Shown here in pieces: positions 27,648 through 37,033 of a DNA stretch of 64,000 nt. Location of the stretch: NCBI GenBank assembly GCA_965227805.1, contig CBDDGJ010000003.1:1472220-1536219 (forward strand), written 5' to 3'. How positions within the stretch are numbered: the first letter of the stretch is position 1; each line of letters begins with the position of its first letter. Below the pieces are notes generated by a model. It searched no databases and was not told the DNA's origin. It saw only the letters and a list, made by a program, of their open reading frames with translations. The translations under genes were made by a program, and so were the position numbers. Source of the stretch: CBDDGJ01 sp965227805 (GTDB taxonomy: Bacteria; Pseudomonadota; Alphaproteobacteria; RS24).

Positions 27648-29018
27648 TTATATTGCGGAAATTGCCTTCAAACGTTTGCAAACATTACGCTTTCCCAATA
27701 GATGAATTAAGTCATAAAGCCCGGGGGCAGAGGTGCTTCCGGTAAGTGCCACGCGTATGGCAGGGCCGATTTTGCCTAATTTTAGCTCATTTTCCTGTAG
27801 AAATGCCTGTATACAGCTTTCAATCGAGTCTTTGTCCCACTGTGTTATGGCATCAATTTTTACAGATAATTTTTGTAAAAATGCAATATTATCGGTATTT
27901 ATATGTTTTTTCGCATTTTCCTCGATATGAAGCGGCGGCACAGCGAATAAAAATGCCGCGCTTTCACGTAATTCGGTGAGCGTTTTCACACGCGGCTTAA
28001 GCACAGGGAAGGCGGCAATAAGCGCGTCATGGCGAGTCATATCGGGCTCACTTAAAGCCGCAAGGGATGCATCATCGCACGCACGGATATAATGCGCATT
28101 GATATGGTTCAGCTTTTCAAAATCAAACCGTGCGGGGGCCTTGCCAATCGCCTCAAGCGAAAACCAGGAAATAAATTGTTCGGTGCTAAATATTTCCTCA
28201 TCACCATGGCTCCACCCCAGACGGGCAAGGTAAGTGCGTAAGGCGGCAGGCAAATAGCCCATATCGCGATACGCCTCAATGCCAAGCGCCCCGTGACGTT
28301 TGGAAAATTTTGCCCCGTCACTGCCATGAATAAGCGGTATATGGGCAAAGTGTGGAATAGGCCAGTCAAGGGCAGAAAAAATTTGCGCTTGCCGCGCCGC
28401 ATTGGTCATATGATCATCGCCGCGAATAATATGGGTGATGCCCATATCATGATCATCCACCACAACCGATAACATATAGGTAGGTGTGCCATCGGAACGG
28501 AGCAAAATTAAATCATCAAGCTGCTCATTGGCAATGGTGAAACGCCCTTGCACAGCATCATCAATGGCTGTTGCACCTTTTTGGGGCGCTTTGAACCGGA
28601 TGACAAATTCTGATCTATCAGGGGGATTATGCGTTTTATCACGACAGCGCCCATCATAGCGCGGTATTTTACCCTGCGCGCGGGCGTGGTCGCGCATCTC
28701 CTCAAGGTCTTGCGGTGTGCAATAACAGCGATAAGCATGGCCCTTCTCAATCAAAGAGTGAGCAATTTCACTATGACGGTGCATATTCGCATGTTGAAAC
28801 ACGGGCGGGGCATCAGGGGCAAGGCCAAGCCATTCCAGTCCGTCTAAAATGGCTTTTATCGCTGCTGCATCCGAACGTTTGCGGTCGGTATCCTCTATAC
28901 GGAGTAAAAATTGCCCCTTATGATGGCGCGCAAATGCCCAGTTAAACAAAGCTGTGCGCGCCCCGCCAATGTGTAAAAACCCCGTAGGAGAAGGTGCAAA
29001 CCGAACAAGAACCGACAT
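27648..29018 (-). CDS. gltX: Glutamyl-tRNA synthetase
   Basis: This class I synthetase charges tRNA-Glu (and possibly tRNA-Gln in species using the amidotransferase route). At 456 residues it has the HIGH-box variant HIGG (16-19) after RFAPSPTGFL, and the KMSKS-box variant KFSKR. Alphaproteobacteria often carry two GltX paralogues with divided specificity, so this copy's tRNA preference cannot be decided here. AAAGG precedes the ATG. It is divergent from comEC across about 94 bp. Confidence 0.94.
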   Translation of the reverse strand: MSVLVRFAPSPTGFLHIGGARTALFNWAFARHHKGQFLLRIEDTDRKRSDAAAIKAILDGLEWLGLAPDAPPVFQHANMHRHSEIAHSLIEKGHAYRCYCTPQDLEEMRDHARAQGKIPRYDGRCRDKTHNPPDRSEFVIRFKAPQKGATAIDDAVQGRFTIANEQLDDLILLRSDGTPTYMLSVVVDDHDMGITHIIRGDDHMTNAARQAQIFSALDWPIPHFAHIPLIHGSDGAKFSKRHGALGIEAYRDMGYLPAALRTYLARLGWSHGDEEIFSTEQFISWFSLEAIGKAPARFDFEKLNHINAHYIRACDDASLAALSEPDMTRHDALIAAFPVLKPRVKTLTELRESAAFLFAVPPLHIEENAKKHINTDNIAFLQKLSVKIDAITQWDKDSIESCIQAFLQENELKLGKIGPAIRVALTGSTSAPGLYDLIHLLGKRNVCKRLKAISAI

Positions 29019-29112
29019 GAATGGCCTTTCATTTATTTATATCATTTTCATGTGAATTTGTTACTTATATATTGATATTAAGGCAACTGCTTTCATGTAA
29101 AAAGATAAAAAA

Positions 29113-31158
29113 GTGTATCATCAACGTCTCATAAGTGCACCGCTTTGGTTTGGTGTCGGCATTATCGCGTATTTTTCATTGCCGTTTGAGCCATATATGT
29201 GGGGTGCCGCAATATTATTTTTAGCGAGCCTAATGATTCGCGTGGCTTTGTGGCATATACCTGTATCGCTTTTTACCTTAAACGCGACGCATATGGTTAT
29301 GTTGTGCTTGTTTGGGTTTTTGACGGCGCAGCTTCATAGCCTCTATGCGGAACATCATTTTGCCCGCCCGCATTTTACACCTTTGGTAAAGCCATATGAT
29401 ATATCCGGAGACATTATATGGATAGAAAAACGTGCGCGCGGCGGTGTGGCATTGGTAGAGCTTTTTGAAAAGGATAAGCCTTATTATGTGCGTTTATATA
29501 TGGGGCATATAGCAGCAGAAAAGTTACGCCCTACATGCGTGCTTACGGCGAAAACAAAGTTAAGGGCGGTGAATAGCCCTGTTGCATTAAACGGCTATGA
29601 TCCACGCTTTTTCGCATTTTTTACCGGCGAGCGCGGACAGGGATTTATAGATGAAATTATCGATTTTACATGCCCGGAACAAACAGATGGCTGGCTTCGT
29701 ATGTTTCGGTTTAATCTGACGGAAAAATTACGCACCACCATGCCGGCAGATAGTGGTGCAATAGGTGCGGCTTTGATAACAGGCATGCGCGAAGCCATAG
29801 CCACAGAGCATATAGAGGCTTTTCGTGCGAGCGGACTTGCCCATATGATCGCCATTTCCGGCCTTCATATGGCGCTTTTTGCGGGCACATTTTATGGTGT
29901 ATTGCGTTTTCTCGGTGCTTTGTGGCCGGCTTTGGTTTTGCGGATAAACTGGCGGCGCTATTGTGCGTTGCTAGCTATTTGGATGGCCTTGTTTTACTTA
30001 CTTATTTCGGGCGGTAGCATTGCAACACAACGTGCCTTTATCATGATTGTGATCATGTTTTTTGCCCTTATGGTGGGACGCCCAGCATTGAGTTTGAATA
30101 ATATCAGCCTCGCTGCATTTTTGATTTTGCTCTGGCAGCCGGCAAGCCTGTTTCATGTAAGTTTTCAAATGTCATTTGCATCGGTTATGCTGTTAATCTG
30201 GTTTTATGAAACCTATGGGCGCAGGCTCATCAAGGCGTCTGCTGGTGAGCGTTTTTCATTTGCCTATGTGATTAGAAAAATGACCAATTATTTTATCGCA
30301 CTTTTCCTAACAAGCCTTTTGGCCGGTGCGATTACGGGGTTTATCGCGGCCTATCATTTTCAACATATTGCTCTTTTCGGCCTTATTGCTAATTTGCTGG
30401 CCATGCCGGTTTTAGGTCTTGTGGTTATGCCAGCAGCGGTGCCCAGTTTATTATTTTATCCGTTTGATAGTGAGTGGCCAATGCATATTATGGGATATGG
30501 CATTGGGCTGATAGTGGATATTGCCCATTGGGCGCGATCTCTACCTCATGCGGATAAATATGTGCCGGTTTCACCACAATGGGTGTTACCGTTAGGAGTG
30601 TGTGCTTTACTATTCCTGTGCCTCGTGCGCGGAAGGGCGCGCTTTTTAGCTTTTATCCCGCTTATCTGTGCTGCCTTTTATATCGGAAAGGGTGAAAAAG
30701 CCGATGCTTATATCTTGGGAAATGCCTATCGTGTGGCCATACGTGATGCAGCGGGTGATTTACGTTTTTTACCCGCCCGACGCAGCACCTATGAAATGCG
30801 CCAATGGGCACTTTTTGAGGGTGAAATCTATGACAAACACACACATATGCTTCCGCCATGTGCCGATCAGATATGTGAGCTCCCGATAGGTGATGGGGTG
30901 GCTGTTTTCAGTAAAGATGAAACGGCATTAAAGACTGCATGTAAAACAGCGCGGCTTATCATTACGCCCCTTGCTTTTTCATCATCTGCATGTAAGGCGC
31001 AAATTTTTTCACAGCAGGATTTTACCAAAGGTGTTGTAACAGCATTGATTTTTGAAGACGACCAGTGGCGCGCAATAGATTTAGGCACGCATATGCCGCG
31101 TATGTGGCACAAAATAAATGGTGAATCGTCCTATTCGCGTTTAATATTTACGCATTAG
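29113..31158 (+). CDS. comEC: ComEC/Rec2-family DNA uptake channel protein
   Basis: ComEC forms the inner-membrane channel for single-stranded DNA in natural transformation. The 681-residue protein has an N-terminal membrane and OB-like region (about 1-190) and a polytopic competence domain opening at 'HMIAISGLHMALFAG' (about 248-262). A C-terminal part of about 150 residues lacks the HxHxDH metallo-beta-lactamase motif found in long ComEC proteins, as in many Alphaproteobacteria. The GTG start has no clear ribosome site. Its last 18 bases overlap the convergent lexA. Whether this organism is transformable is unknown. Confidence 0.85.
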   Translation: MYHQRLISAPLWFGVGIIAYFSLPFEPYMWGAAILFLASLMIRVALWHIPVSLFTLNATHMVMLCLFGFLTAQLHSLYAEHHFARPHFTPLVKPYDISGDIIWIEKRARGGVALVELFEKDKPYYVRLYMGHIAAEKLRPTCVLTAKTKLRAVNSPVALNGYDPRFFAFFTGERGQGFIDEIIDFTCPEQTDGWLRMFRFNLTEKLRTTMPADSGAIGAALITGMREAIATEHIEAFRASGLAHMIAISGLHMALFAGTFYGVLRFLGALWPALVLRINWRRYCALLAIWMALFYLLISGGSIATQRAFIMIVIMFFALMVGRPALSLNNISLAAFLILLWQPASLFHVSFQMSFASVMLLIWFYETYGRRLIKASAGERFSFAYVIRKMTNYFIALFLTSLLAGAITGFIAAYHFQHIALFGLIANLLAMPVLGLVVMPAAVPSLLFYPFDSEWPMHIMGYGIGLIVDIAHWARSLPHADKYVPVSPQWVLPLGVCALLFLCLVRGRARFLAFIPLICAAFYIGKGEKADAYILGNAYRVAIRDAAGDLRFLPARRSTYEMRQWALFEGEIYDKHTHMLPPCADQICELPIGDGVAVFSKDETALKTACKTARLIITPLAFSSSACKAQIFSQQDFTKGVVTALIFEDDQWRAIDLGTHMPRMWHKINGESSYSRLIFTH

Positions 31159-31809
31159 GCCGACAAGCCGCCCTTGAATATGCACTTGTTCGTCGCGGAA
31201 AATTCGCGTTTCATAATCGGGGTTGGCAGCTTCAAGCGCAATCATATTCCCTTTGCGTCTCAGGCGTTTAAGCGTTGCTTCATGCCCGCCGACCAATGCC
31301 ACAATAATATCGCCATTATTTACATTGGTTGTTTTTTGAATAATGGCCGTATCACCGTCAAAAATACCGGCATCAATCATGGAATCGCCTTGCACTTCAA
31401 GCGCATAATGTTCGCCACCGCGCATAAGCTCATTGGGCACGGTGATATCCCCATAATCATCCTGAATGGCTTCAATGGGTGTGCCAGCGGCAATACGTCC
31501 GACAATTTTAAGGGGAATTGCCCGATCATCATTAGACGCAATAGGCGGGCGGGCAGGTGTATGGCGCATGGTTGCATTCATACTGGGTGCCATTGTATCG
31601 GGTAATTTTACGATTTCCAAGGCGCGGGCTCTATGTGCCATACGGCGCAAAAAGCCACGTTCGACAAGGGCTGTAATAAGCCTATGAATACCAGATTTTG
31701 AGCGCAAATGTAACGCATCTTTCATTTCATCAAAACTTGGTGAAACACCCGTTTCTTTAAGTCGTTCATTGATAAACATTAAAAGTTCATATTGTTTTTT
31801 CGTTAACAC
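31141..31809 (-). CDS. lexA: SOS repressor LexA
   Basis: LexA represses DNA-damage genes and self-cleaves when RecA filaments form. The 222-residue protein has an N-terminal winged helix (about 1-65), an Ala108-Gly109 cleavage site in RIAAGTPI, and the Ser143/Lys181 dyad in GDSMIDAG and EATLKRL. The start is GTG 31809 with GGAGG eight to nine bases upstream. The recognition region 'SPSFDEMKDALHLRSKSGI' resembles that of alphaproteobacterial LexA, which binds GTTC-N7-GTTC. That fits the operator seen at 8363. Its own 367-bp upstream region lacks an obvious copy. Confidence 0.94.
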   Translation of the reverse strand: MLTKKQYELLMFINERLKETGVSPSFDEMKDALHLRSKSGIHRLITALVERGFLRRMAHRARALEIVKLPDTMAPSMNATMRHTPARPPIASNDDRAIPLKIVGRIAAGTPIEAIQDDYGDITVPNELMRGGEHYALEVQGDSMIDAGIFDGDTAIIQKTTNVNNGDIIVALVGGHEATLKRLRRKGNMIALEAANPDYETRIFRDEQVHIQGRLVGLMRKY

Positions 31810-32087
31810 CTATCATTCCTCCGCTTTTACTCTTTCCTACCACACGATTCCTATCAAACGATTATGTGCCCATCACGCGCTATGGGCTTTTGTCACACTT
31901 AATCTTACGTTTCGTGCCTTTTTCCTCCACTTTATATATGACCATAGCTATAAGGCTATCTTTGATCTAATGGCGCACCATAGTGACACTTTTATCACAA
32001 TTATCATTTATGCGACTTTCATGCCATTTATATAGCCCCATTTCCCAGACTCATTTATATGAGATACTTAAAATAGGTCATCTATAT

Positions 32088-32154
32088 ATGATTCGAATCA
32101 TAAGAACGAATCATATACATAATGTTCTACTTTTATTCGCCTCGCAAGGTCAAG
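32088..32154 (-). promoter_or_regulatory. Candidate lexA upstream regulatory region with palindrome
   Basis: The 367 bp between trpC and lexA (31810-32176) hold no convincing gene. Near the distal end is a perfect 14-bp palindrome, ATGATTC/GAATCAT (32088-32101). On the lexA strand, a second ATGATTCG copy lies 13 bases away in direct orientation. A GAAC/GTTC inverted pair (32104-32107 and 32124-32127) and a -35-like TTGACC (about 32149-32154) lie alongside. These are what one expects of a repressor site, but neither the regulator nor the -10 box can be named. No GAAC-N7-GAAC box was found here. Confidence 0.4.
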
Positions 32155-32176
32155 TATTTTAACCGTTTTTTTAAGA

Positions 32177-32971
32177 TTATTTTGGGCGAGAGAGCAAATT
32201 TAAGGTTGCTTGCTCAATATTATCCTGGCGCATAAGGCTTTCCCCGACTAAAAAGCCATCTACACCATGATCAAATAATGAAAAAATCGCCTGATTGCTA
32301 GAAATTCCGCTTTCACTAATCAGCAAACTATATGGGGGATTATGTGGTTTTAGATCGTAAGTGACGTCCAGCGTGGTCTCAAAATTGTGCAAATTGCGAT
32401 TATTTATGCCGATAAGTTGTGGTGATAGCGCGGATGCGCGTTCCATTTCTTTCAAATTATGCACTTCAATAAGCGCATCCATATTCCATTTTTGTGTTTC
32501 TTCATAAAGTGTGTGTGCATCCTTATCATCAAGGGCCGCCATAATAATTAAAATGGCATCGGCGCCCCAAGCGCGCGCCTCGACCACCTGATAGGGGTCA
32601 TAGAGAAAGTCTTTGCGTAAAATCGGTAAGTTGCACGCCGCGCGTGCCTGTGTCAGATAGGCGGGTGCCCCTTGAAATGAAGGTGCATCGGTTAATACAG
32701 AAAGGCATGTCGCGCCCCCTTTTTCATAGGCTTTTGCAATGTCGTGCGGGGAAAAATCGGCACGGATAAGCCCCTTGGACGGGCTCGCCTTTTTTATTTC
32801 GGCAATCAGTGCCGGCACGCCCTTTTGCTTTTTCTGATTAAGTGCGGCAAGAAACCCCCGACAAGGCGGGGCTGCATGCGCTTGGTCGGTAAGCGCTGCA
32901 AGCGATAGTGCCGCTTTTGCAGCTTCAATCTCTACACGCTTATAGGCTTCTATTTTATCAAGAATGGTCAT
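32177..32971 (-). CDS. trpC: Indole-3-glycerol phosphate synthase
   Basis: TrpC closes the indole ring in tryptophan synthesis. The 264-residue TIM barrel has the catalytic-lysine segment IAEIKKASPSKG, a second active-site segment ILRKDFLYDPYQV, and 'LIGINNRNLHNFETTLD'. It stands alone here. In many Alphaproteobacteria it sits in a trpGDC-moaC-moeA-lexA run, but trpG, trpD, moaC and moeA are absent from this stretch. A MerR-type gene lies 67 bp upstream on the same strand. Confidence 0.95.
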   Translation of the reverse strand: MTILDKIEAYKRVEIEAAKAALSLAALTDQAHAAPPCRGFLAALNQKKQKGVPALIAEIKKASPSKGLIRADFSPHDIAKAYEKGGATCLSVLTDAPSFQGAPAYLTQARAACNLPILRKDFLYDPYQVVEARAWGADAILIIMAALDDKDAHTLYEETQKWNMDALIEVHNLKEMERASALSPQLIGINNRNLHNFETTLDVTYDLKPHNPPYSLLISESGISSNQAIFSLFDHGVDGFLVGESLMRQDNIEQATLNLLSRPK

Positions 32972-33038
32972 ATAACTGCTATAAAGGGCGTAAGAGCAAT
33001 AGGCAAGTCTTTCGGCTTTTTTGCGCCTGCCGTGACGA

Positions 33039-33422
33039 TTATTCTTCTTCTAGTATATTTTGTGCGTCTTTTAATAATTCATATGCGGTGCGTAAATATT
33101 GTTGTCTTTTTTGTTCGTTAAGCGCTGTATGTTGCATTGTATCTTGTATATCCGGATTAAATTCACGCACAAAAGCGATCCCTTTTTCCTGAATAAGTTT
33201 TTGCACGCCCTTAATTGTATAGCCTTGTTCACGCAGGAGCAGCTTCAATTTTTCGAGTAATTGCACATCTTCGATGCGATAAAACCGTCTACCGCCTGCG
33301 CGCTTCATGGGTTGAATTTGCCGAAACTTTGTTTCCCAAAAACGCAATACATGCTGTTCTAGCTGTAGGTGATCAGCAACTTCTTTAATGGTGCGATAGG
33401 CTTTTGGCGATTTATCCAGCAT
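33039..33422 (-). CDS. MerR-family transcriptional regulator
   Basis: This is a 127-residue protein with an N-terminal MerR winged helix ('YRTIKEVADHLQLEQHVLRFWETKF', then 'RAGGRRFYRIEDVQLLEKLKLLL') and a short C-terminal coiled coil. It belongs to the group found just downstream of ihfA in Alphaproteobacteria, with no metal-binding cysteines. An AGGAGGT ribosome site precedes the ATG. The family's targets are poorly known. It is probably in one operon with ihfA, 19 bp upstream. Confidence 0.87.
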   Translation of the reverse strand: MLDKSPKAYRTIKEVADHLQLEQHVLRFWETKFRQIQPMKRAGGRRFYRIEDVQLLEKLKLLLREQGYTIKGVQKLIQEKGIAFVREFNPDIQDTMQHTALNEQKRQQYLRTAYELLKDAQNILEEE

Positions 33423-33441
33423 GACCTCCTATGGGTTGGGT

Positions 33442-33738
33442 TTATGCGCTTTTATTTAGTTTGTCTTTGAACAAATTGCTGGCCTTAAACGATAAAACAC
33501 GCCGTGCGGTTATAACGGCCTCTTCTTTGGTGCGCGGATTGCGCCCGATACGTTGATTTTTCTGCCTTAGCTGAAATGTGCCAAATGATGATAATTTTAC
33601 CTTATCACCGCGTATAAGTGTTTGTGAGATTTCTTCCAAAACGGCCTGGAGTAACTCATTCGACTCACTGCGCGACAAACCGAGCTCATTCATTACTGCC
33701 TCGCATAATTCTATACGCGTTATCGTTTTTCCAGCCAT
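33442..33738 (-). CDS. ihfA: Integration host factor alpha subunit
   Basis: IhfA pairs with IhfB to bend DNA at specific sites during recombination, replication and transcription. The 98-residue protein has the HU/IHF fold with 'VKLSSFGTFQLRQKNQRIGRN' and the arm sequence GRNPRTKEEAVI, the IhfA form. GGAG lies upstream of the ATG. It sits between fabH and the MerR gene on the same strand, an order conserved in the class. Confidence 0.93.
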   Translation of the reverse strand: MAGKTITRIELCEAVMNELGLSRSESNELLQAVLEEISQTLIRGDKVKLSSFGTFQLRQKNQRIGRNPRTKEEAVITARRVLSFKASNLFKDKLNKSA

Positions 33739-33810
33739 TATTCGTCTCCAAAATTTATTATAAGCACAAGATTATGATAATTTCAAATATCTTATTGATA
33801 AATTTTAAGA

Positions 33811-34779
33811 TTACCAGCGAAATAAATTTGCGCCCCATGTTAAACCGCCGCCCAATGCTTCGGTCATAATCAGGTCGCCAGGTTTAATGCGTCCGCTCTT
33901 TACGGCATGTTCAAGGGCAAGTGGAATAGAAGCGGCAGATGTATTGGCATGGTCTTGCACGGTGATAATTGTCTTTTCTTCCGGCAAGCCTATTTTTCTG
34001 GCGACCGCATCAATAATACGGAAATTAGCCTGATGCGGCACAAACCAATCAATATCATCAATCGTATTATTGCTTTGGTGCAGCAGCTGTGTAATCGAGG
34101 AAGAAATATGCGTTACAGCACGGCGAAATATCTCCTGACCCTGCATCCTTATATACCCTGCGCGCGCCGTTGATGATACCCCGCCATCGACATAAAGTAA
34201 ATCAGCCAGATTGCCATCACAGCGTAAATGATGTGCAATCATATGTGGTTGCGATATATCCGTTATATCTTCAGCTGCCAAAATCATTGCCGCCGCCCCA
34301 TCGCCGAAAAGCACCGCCGTGGCGCGATCCTCCCAGTCGACGATACGGCTCATGGTTTCGCAGCCGATAATGAGAGCATTTTGTGCCTGTCCGCTTTCCA
34401 GCATAGCCGAAGCTGTCGCCAGCGCATAAACATAGCCTGAGCATACGGCCTGCATATCAAATGCGGCCCCATGCGCACTGCCTAATTTTGCCTGAATATA
34501 TGCTGCCGTAGATGGAAATGTGCGATCGGGTGTTGTTGTTGCCGCAATAATCAAATCAATAGCAGCAATATCATAACCGGCATATTCAAGGGCGGCTTGT
34601 GCTGCTTTTGTCCCTAAATCGGAAGTAAGCTCATCTTTTGCGGCAATATGACGTTGTTTAATGCCCGTGCGTGCCATAATCCATGCATCGCTTGTATCAA
34701 GCTGTTGTGATAAACCGTCATTGGTTAGGCTATGTTTCGGCAGATAGGCGCCAATTCCCTTTATAATGGCTTTTCGCAT
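33811..34779 (-). CDS. fabH: 3-oxoacyl-ACP synthase III
   Basis: FabH starts fatty acid synthesis by condensing acetyl-CoA with malonyl-ACP. The 322-residue thiolase-fold protein has the full Cys-His-Asn triad: C113 in AVCSGYVYA, H249 in FVPHQANFRI and N279 in HANTSAAS. It follows plsX by 7 bp on the same strand, so fatty-acid initiation and phospholipid acylation genes are co-transcribed. Confidence 0.96.
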   Translation of the reverse strand: MRKAIIKGIGAYLPKHSLTNDGLSQQLDTSDAWIMARTGIKQRHIAAKDELTSDLGTKAAQAALEYAGYDIAAIDLIIAATTTPDRTFPSTAAYIQAKLGSAHGAAFDMQAVCSGYVYALATASAMLESGQAQNALIIGCETMSRIVDWEDRATAVLFGDGAAAMILAAEDITDISQPHMIAHHLRCDGNLADLLYVDGGVSSTARAGYIRMQGQEIFRRAVTHISSSITQLLHQSNNTIDDIDWFVPHQANFRIIDAVARKIGLPEEKTIITVQDHANTSAASIPLALEHAVKSGRIKPGDLIMTEALGGGLTWGANLFRW

Positions 34780-34786
34780 GGTATAG

Positions 34787-35833
34787 CTATTTCAAACTTT
34801 CAATCCATTTATCATCAAGCAATGATTGCATGGCTTCAATATCATGTTTCATCACGGTGGCCATATTGGCTTTGGCAACATCAATGGCCACTTCAACGGC
34901 AAAACCATAGCCTTGTGCATTGGCACCACCATGGCTTTTTACAACGATGCCGTTTAGACCCAAAAACATACCACCATTAAAACTATTGGGGTCAATGCGT
35001 TCGCGCACAGCGGCAAATGTGCCGCGCATAAATAAATAGCCGATTTTTGCCCAAAAAGAATTTGTGATTGCCTGTTGTAAAAATGTGCCGAATTGCCGCG
35101 CTGTGCCTTCGGCGGTTTTTAACGCAATATTGCCGGTAAAGCCATCGGTTACAATAACATCGGCAGCGCCGCTGCTAATGCCATCACCTTCAACAAAGCC
35201 GATAAAATTCATGTTGGAATTTGCCAATATTTCCGCAGCACCTTTTACATTATCTGTGCCCTTTACCTCTTCAACGCCGATATTCAAAAGCCCTATACGC
35301 GGGGTTTCTAACCCGAATAAAATACGCGCATAAGCCGCCCCCATCACAGAAAGCTGAGCAAATTGTGCCGCGCTACAATTTATATTTGCACCTAAATCCA
35401 GCACAATAGATTCGCCATGCAAAGTTGGCCATACGGCAGCAATCGCCGGGCGTTCAATGCCATCAATCATGCGTAAAATAACTTTCGCCATAGCCATAAG
35501 TGCGCCGGTATTTCCGGCTGATATAGCTGCATGAGCTTCGCCTTGCTTAACCGCATCAATCGCATTCCACATGCTTGATACGCGCCGCCCCTGCCGCAAG
35601 GCTTGGCTCGGTTTTTCATCCATACCAATTGCGACATCACAATGGCGTATGGTGCATTTATCTTTTAGATAGCTATGTTTTGCTAAAATAGGCGTAAGTA
35701 TATCTTCCTGCCCGAAAAGCAGAAACTCTATATCCGGATGATTATAACTTGCACGATGAACGCCAGCTAACACGGTTTCGGGGCCTTCATCGCCCCCCAT
35801 GGCATCGACGGAAATTATAATATTCTTGTTCAT
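34787..35833 (-). CDS. plsX: Phosphate acyltransferase PlsX
   Basis: PlsX converts acyl-ACP to acyl-phosphate, feeding PlsY in phosphatidic acid synthesis. The 348-residue protein opens with 'IISVDAMGGDEGPETVLAG' and has SAGNTGALMAMAK and 'VVKSHGGANAQGYGFAV'. GGAGA lies 7 bases before the ATG. It is the upstream partner of fabH and is preceded, after 54 bp, by the yceD-like gene. Confidence 0.96.
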   Translation of the reverse strand: MNKNIIISVDAMGGDEGPETVLAGVHRASYNHPDIEFLLFGQEDILTPILAKHSYLKDKCTIRHCDVAIGMDEKPSQALRQGRRVSSMWNAIDAVKQGEAHAAISAGNTGALMAMAKVILRMIDGIERPAIAAVWPTLHGESIVLDLGANINCSAAQFAQLSVMGAAYARILFGLETPRIGLLNIGVEEVKGTDNVKGAAEILANSNMNFIGFVEGDGISSGAADVIVTDGFTGNIALKTAEGTARQFGTFLQQAITNSFWAKIGYLFMRGTFAAVRERIDPNSFNGGMFLGLNGIVVKSHGGANAQGYGFAVEVAIDVAKANMATVMKHDIEAMQSLLDDKWIESLK

Positions 35834-35887
35834 GCATCGTCTCCAAAAAACCTATATGCTTAATTTATGCCCGCATTAAATACCCTT

Positions 35888-36394
35888 TTACAGGCTTTTT
35901 TTTAATTTTTCCAGCTGTGAAAAGGGTGTTTTTGGTCTGCTTGCATCTTCTGTATAGGAAAAGTGGACATTTTCTGCACGCGGATAATCCGGAATCTCCA
36001 GAGAAAAAATTTGGGCGGCAAGCTCGGAAATATTGGCCTTGCCATCTTCCAGCATTTCGGGAATAGGGCTTGCATCTGCATAATCTTCGGATAAATAGTC
36101 ATTCATCACGCTTTCGGGATGAAACATAATATCGAAATCGCAATGAAGCGATGTGGTGATGGGGGTTAAAGAAATAACACAATTTTGCGTAACATGTCCG
36201 TGCACATGCCCCTTAACATTCACGCTATTTTCTTTGCGTGTGGCATGTATGTCTAGCCCATACGCTGTGAGAGCAATAACACCAAAACGTGTGGCTAATT
36301 GCGCGCATTGTGCGGGCGACGCCGATAGGGTTATATGCCTGCCATTATGGGGGAGGGTGACAATATCCACAATAATATCATCTTCATCACTCAT
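35888..36394 (-). CDS. DUF177 / YceD-like protein
   Basis: A 168-residue DUF177 protein. In E. coli the homologue YceD lies next to rpmF and affects 23S rRNA accumulation; plants use a relative for chloroplast ribosome assembly. The N-terminal half is beta-rich ('VKGHVHGHVTQNCVISLTPI' has the typical single conserved Cys), and the C-terminal half is acidic with the 'AAQIFSLEIPDYPR' segment. Its start overlaps the upstream chaperone gene by 8 bases. The yceD-plsX-fabH linkage is conserved although rpmF is not here. Confidence 0.82.
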   Translation of the reverse strand: MSDEDDIIVDIVTLPHNGRHITLSASPAQCAQLATRFGVIALTAYGLDIHATRKENSVNVKGHVHGHVTQNCVISLTPITTSLHCDFDIMFHPESVMNDYLSEDYADASPIPEMLEDGKANISELAAQIFSLEIPDYPRAENVHFSYTEDASRPKTPFSQLEKLKKSL

Positions 36395-36962
36395 TTATAT
36401 AATCCTCTGCAGATGGAAATAAAATATGGGTTTCGTCCAGCAGCGTGTTTGGTGTTTGTGAGGATAAATACGCATCAGCAGCGATAATATAGGTCGCATA
36501 GCGTTTATAAAATAATGTTTCTTGTTTGGAAAAACGGGTTTTTTCCGGGTCTAAATTGCGTTGCACTATAAGCATGATCTGTTTGATCTTGTCCTGCTTT
36601 TCGTCTTTAGCCTTAAAAATAGCATCCAGAGCTGCTGCGCGGCCATAAAAGGCTTCTGCCATTTTACGGATTTTTTTACCAATACTCATATCGCCGACCC
36701 CGGTTTCACGTAAGGCACTATCCATATCAGCAAAGAAAAAATCAATTAAATCCTGCCCTATATCATGTGCGCGTCCTGCATAACGCAAAGCGCGTTCAAC
36801 CAGATATATGTGCATAATCAATAATTCAAAGCGTCCGTCAAAGTCATCGCGCACAAATGTGTGGTAGAAGACAGGCGCGCGCGCCTGACGCATAATGCGT
36901 CGATAGAGCGATAAAATAGGGGCATTATCTGCTTTGCGCTTCAAAAAATTAAAGACTCTCAT
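36387..36962 (-). CDS. Ubiquinol-cytochrome c chaperone family protein (CBP3 type)
   Basis: This is a helical protein of about 191 residues from the family that assists cytochrome b / bc1 complex assembly. Typical segments are 'FDGRFELLIMHIYLVERAL', 'DLIDFFFADMDSALRETGVGDMSIGKKIRKMAEAFYGR' in part, and a C-terminal 'LFYKRYATYIIAADAYL'. An alternative TTG start at 36974 would add four residues; ATG 36962 is preferred on codon grounds, without a strong ribosome site for either. It overlaps the DUF177 gene by 8 bases and is divergent from bamE, a pairing common in Alphaproteobacteria. Confidence 0.82.
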   Translation of the reverse strand: MRVFNFLKRKADNAPILSLYRRIMRQARAPVFYHTFVRDDFDGRFELLIMHIYLVERALRYAGRAHDIGQDLIDFFFADMDSALRETGVGDMSIGKKIRKMAEAFYGRAAALDAIFKAKDEKQDKIKQIMLIVQRNLDPEKTRFSKQETLFYKRYATYIIAADAYLSSQTPNTLLDETHILFPSAEDYINE

Positions 36963-37033
36963 AAACTTGCTCAATGCTCTTGCAAATGCTTATAGGCTTC
37001 GGTAATAACGCCTTATAGAGCATAGGACATATA

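Noticed and set aside
31769..32035. 88-codon plus-strand frame upstream of lexA
   Set aside because: It overlaps the lexA start on the other strand, has no ribosome site or recognisable motif, and its composition looks like non-coding AT-rich DNA.
32088..32101. TTCGAATC suggesting a tRNA T-loop
   Set aside because: It is the centre of a palindrome; no acceptor stem, anticodon arm or CCA end lies around it.
31810..32176. GAAC-N7-GAAC LexA box in front of lexA
   Set aside because: Searched on both strands by eye; only a GAAC/GTTC inverted pair with a 16-base gap was found.
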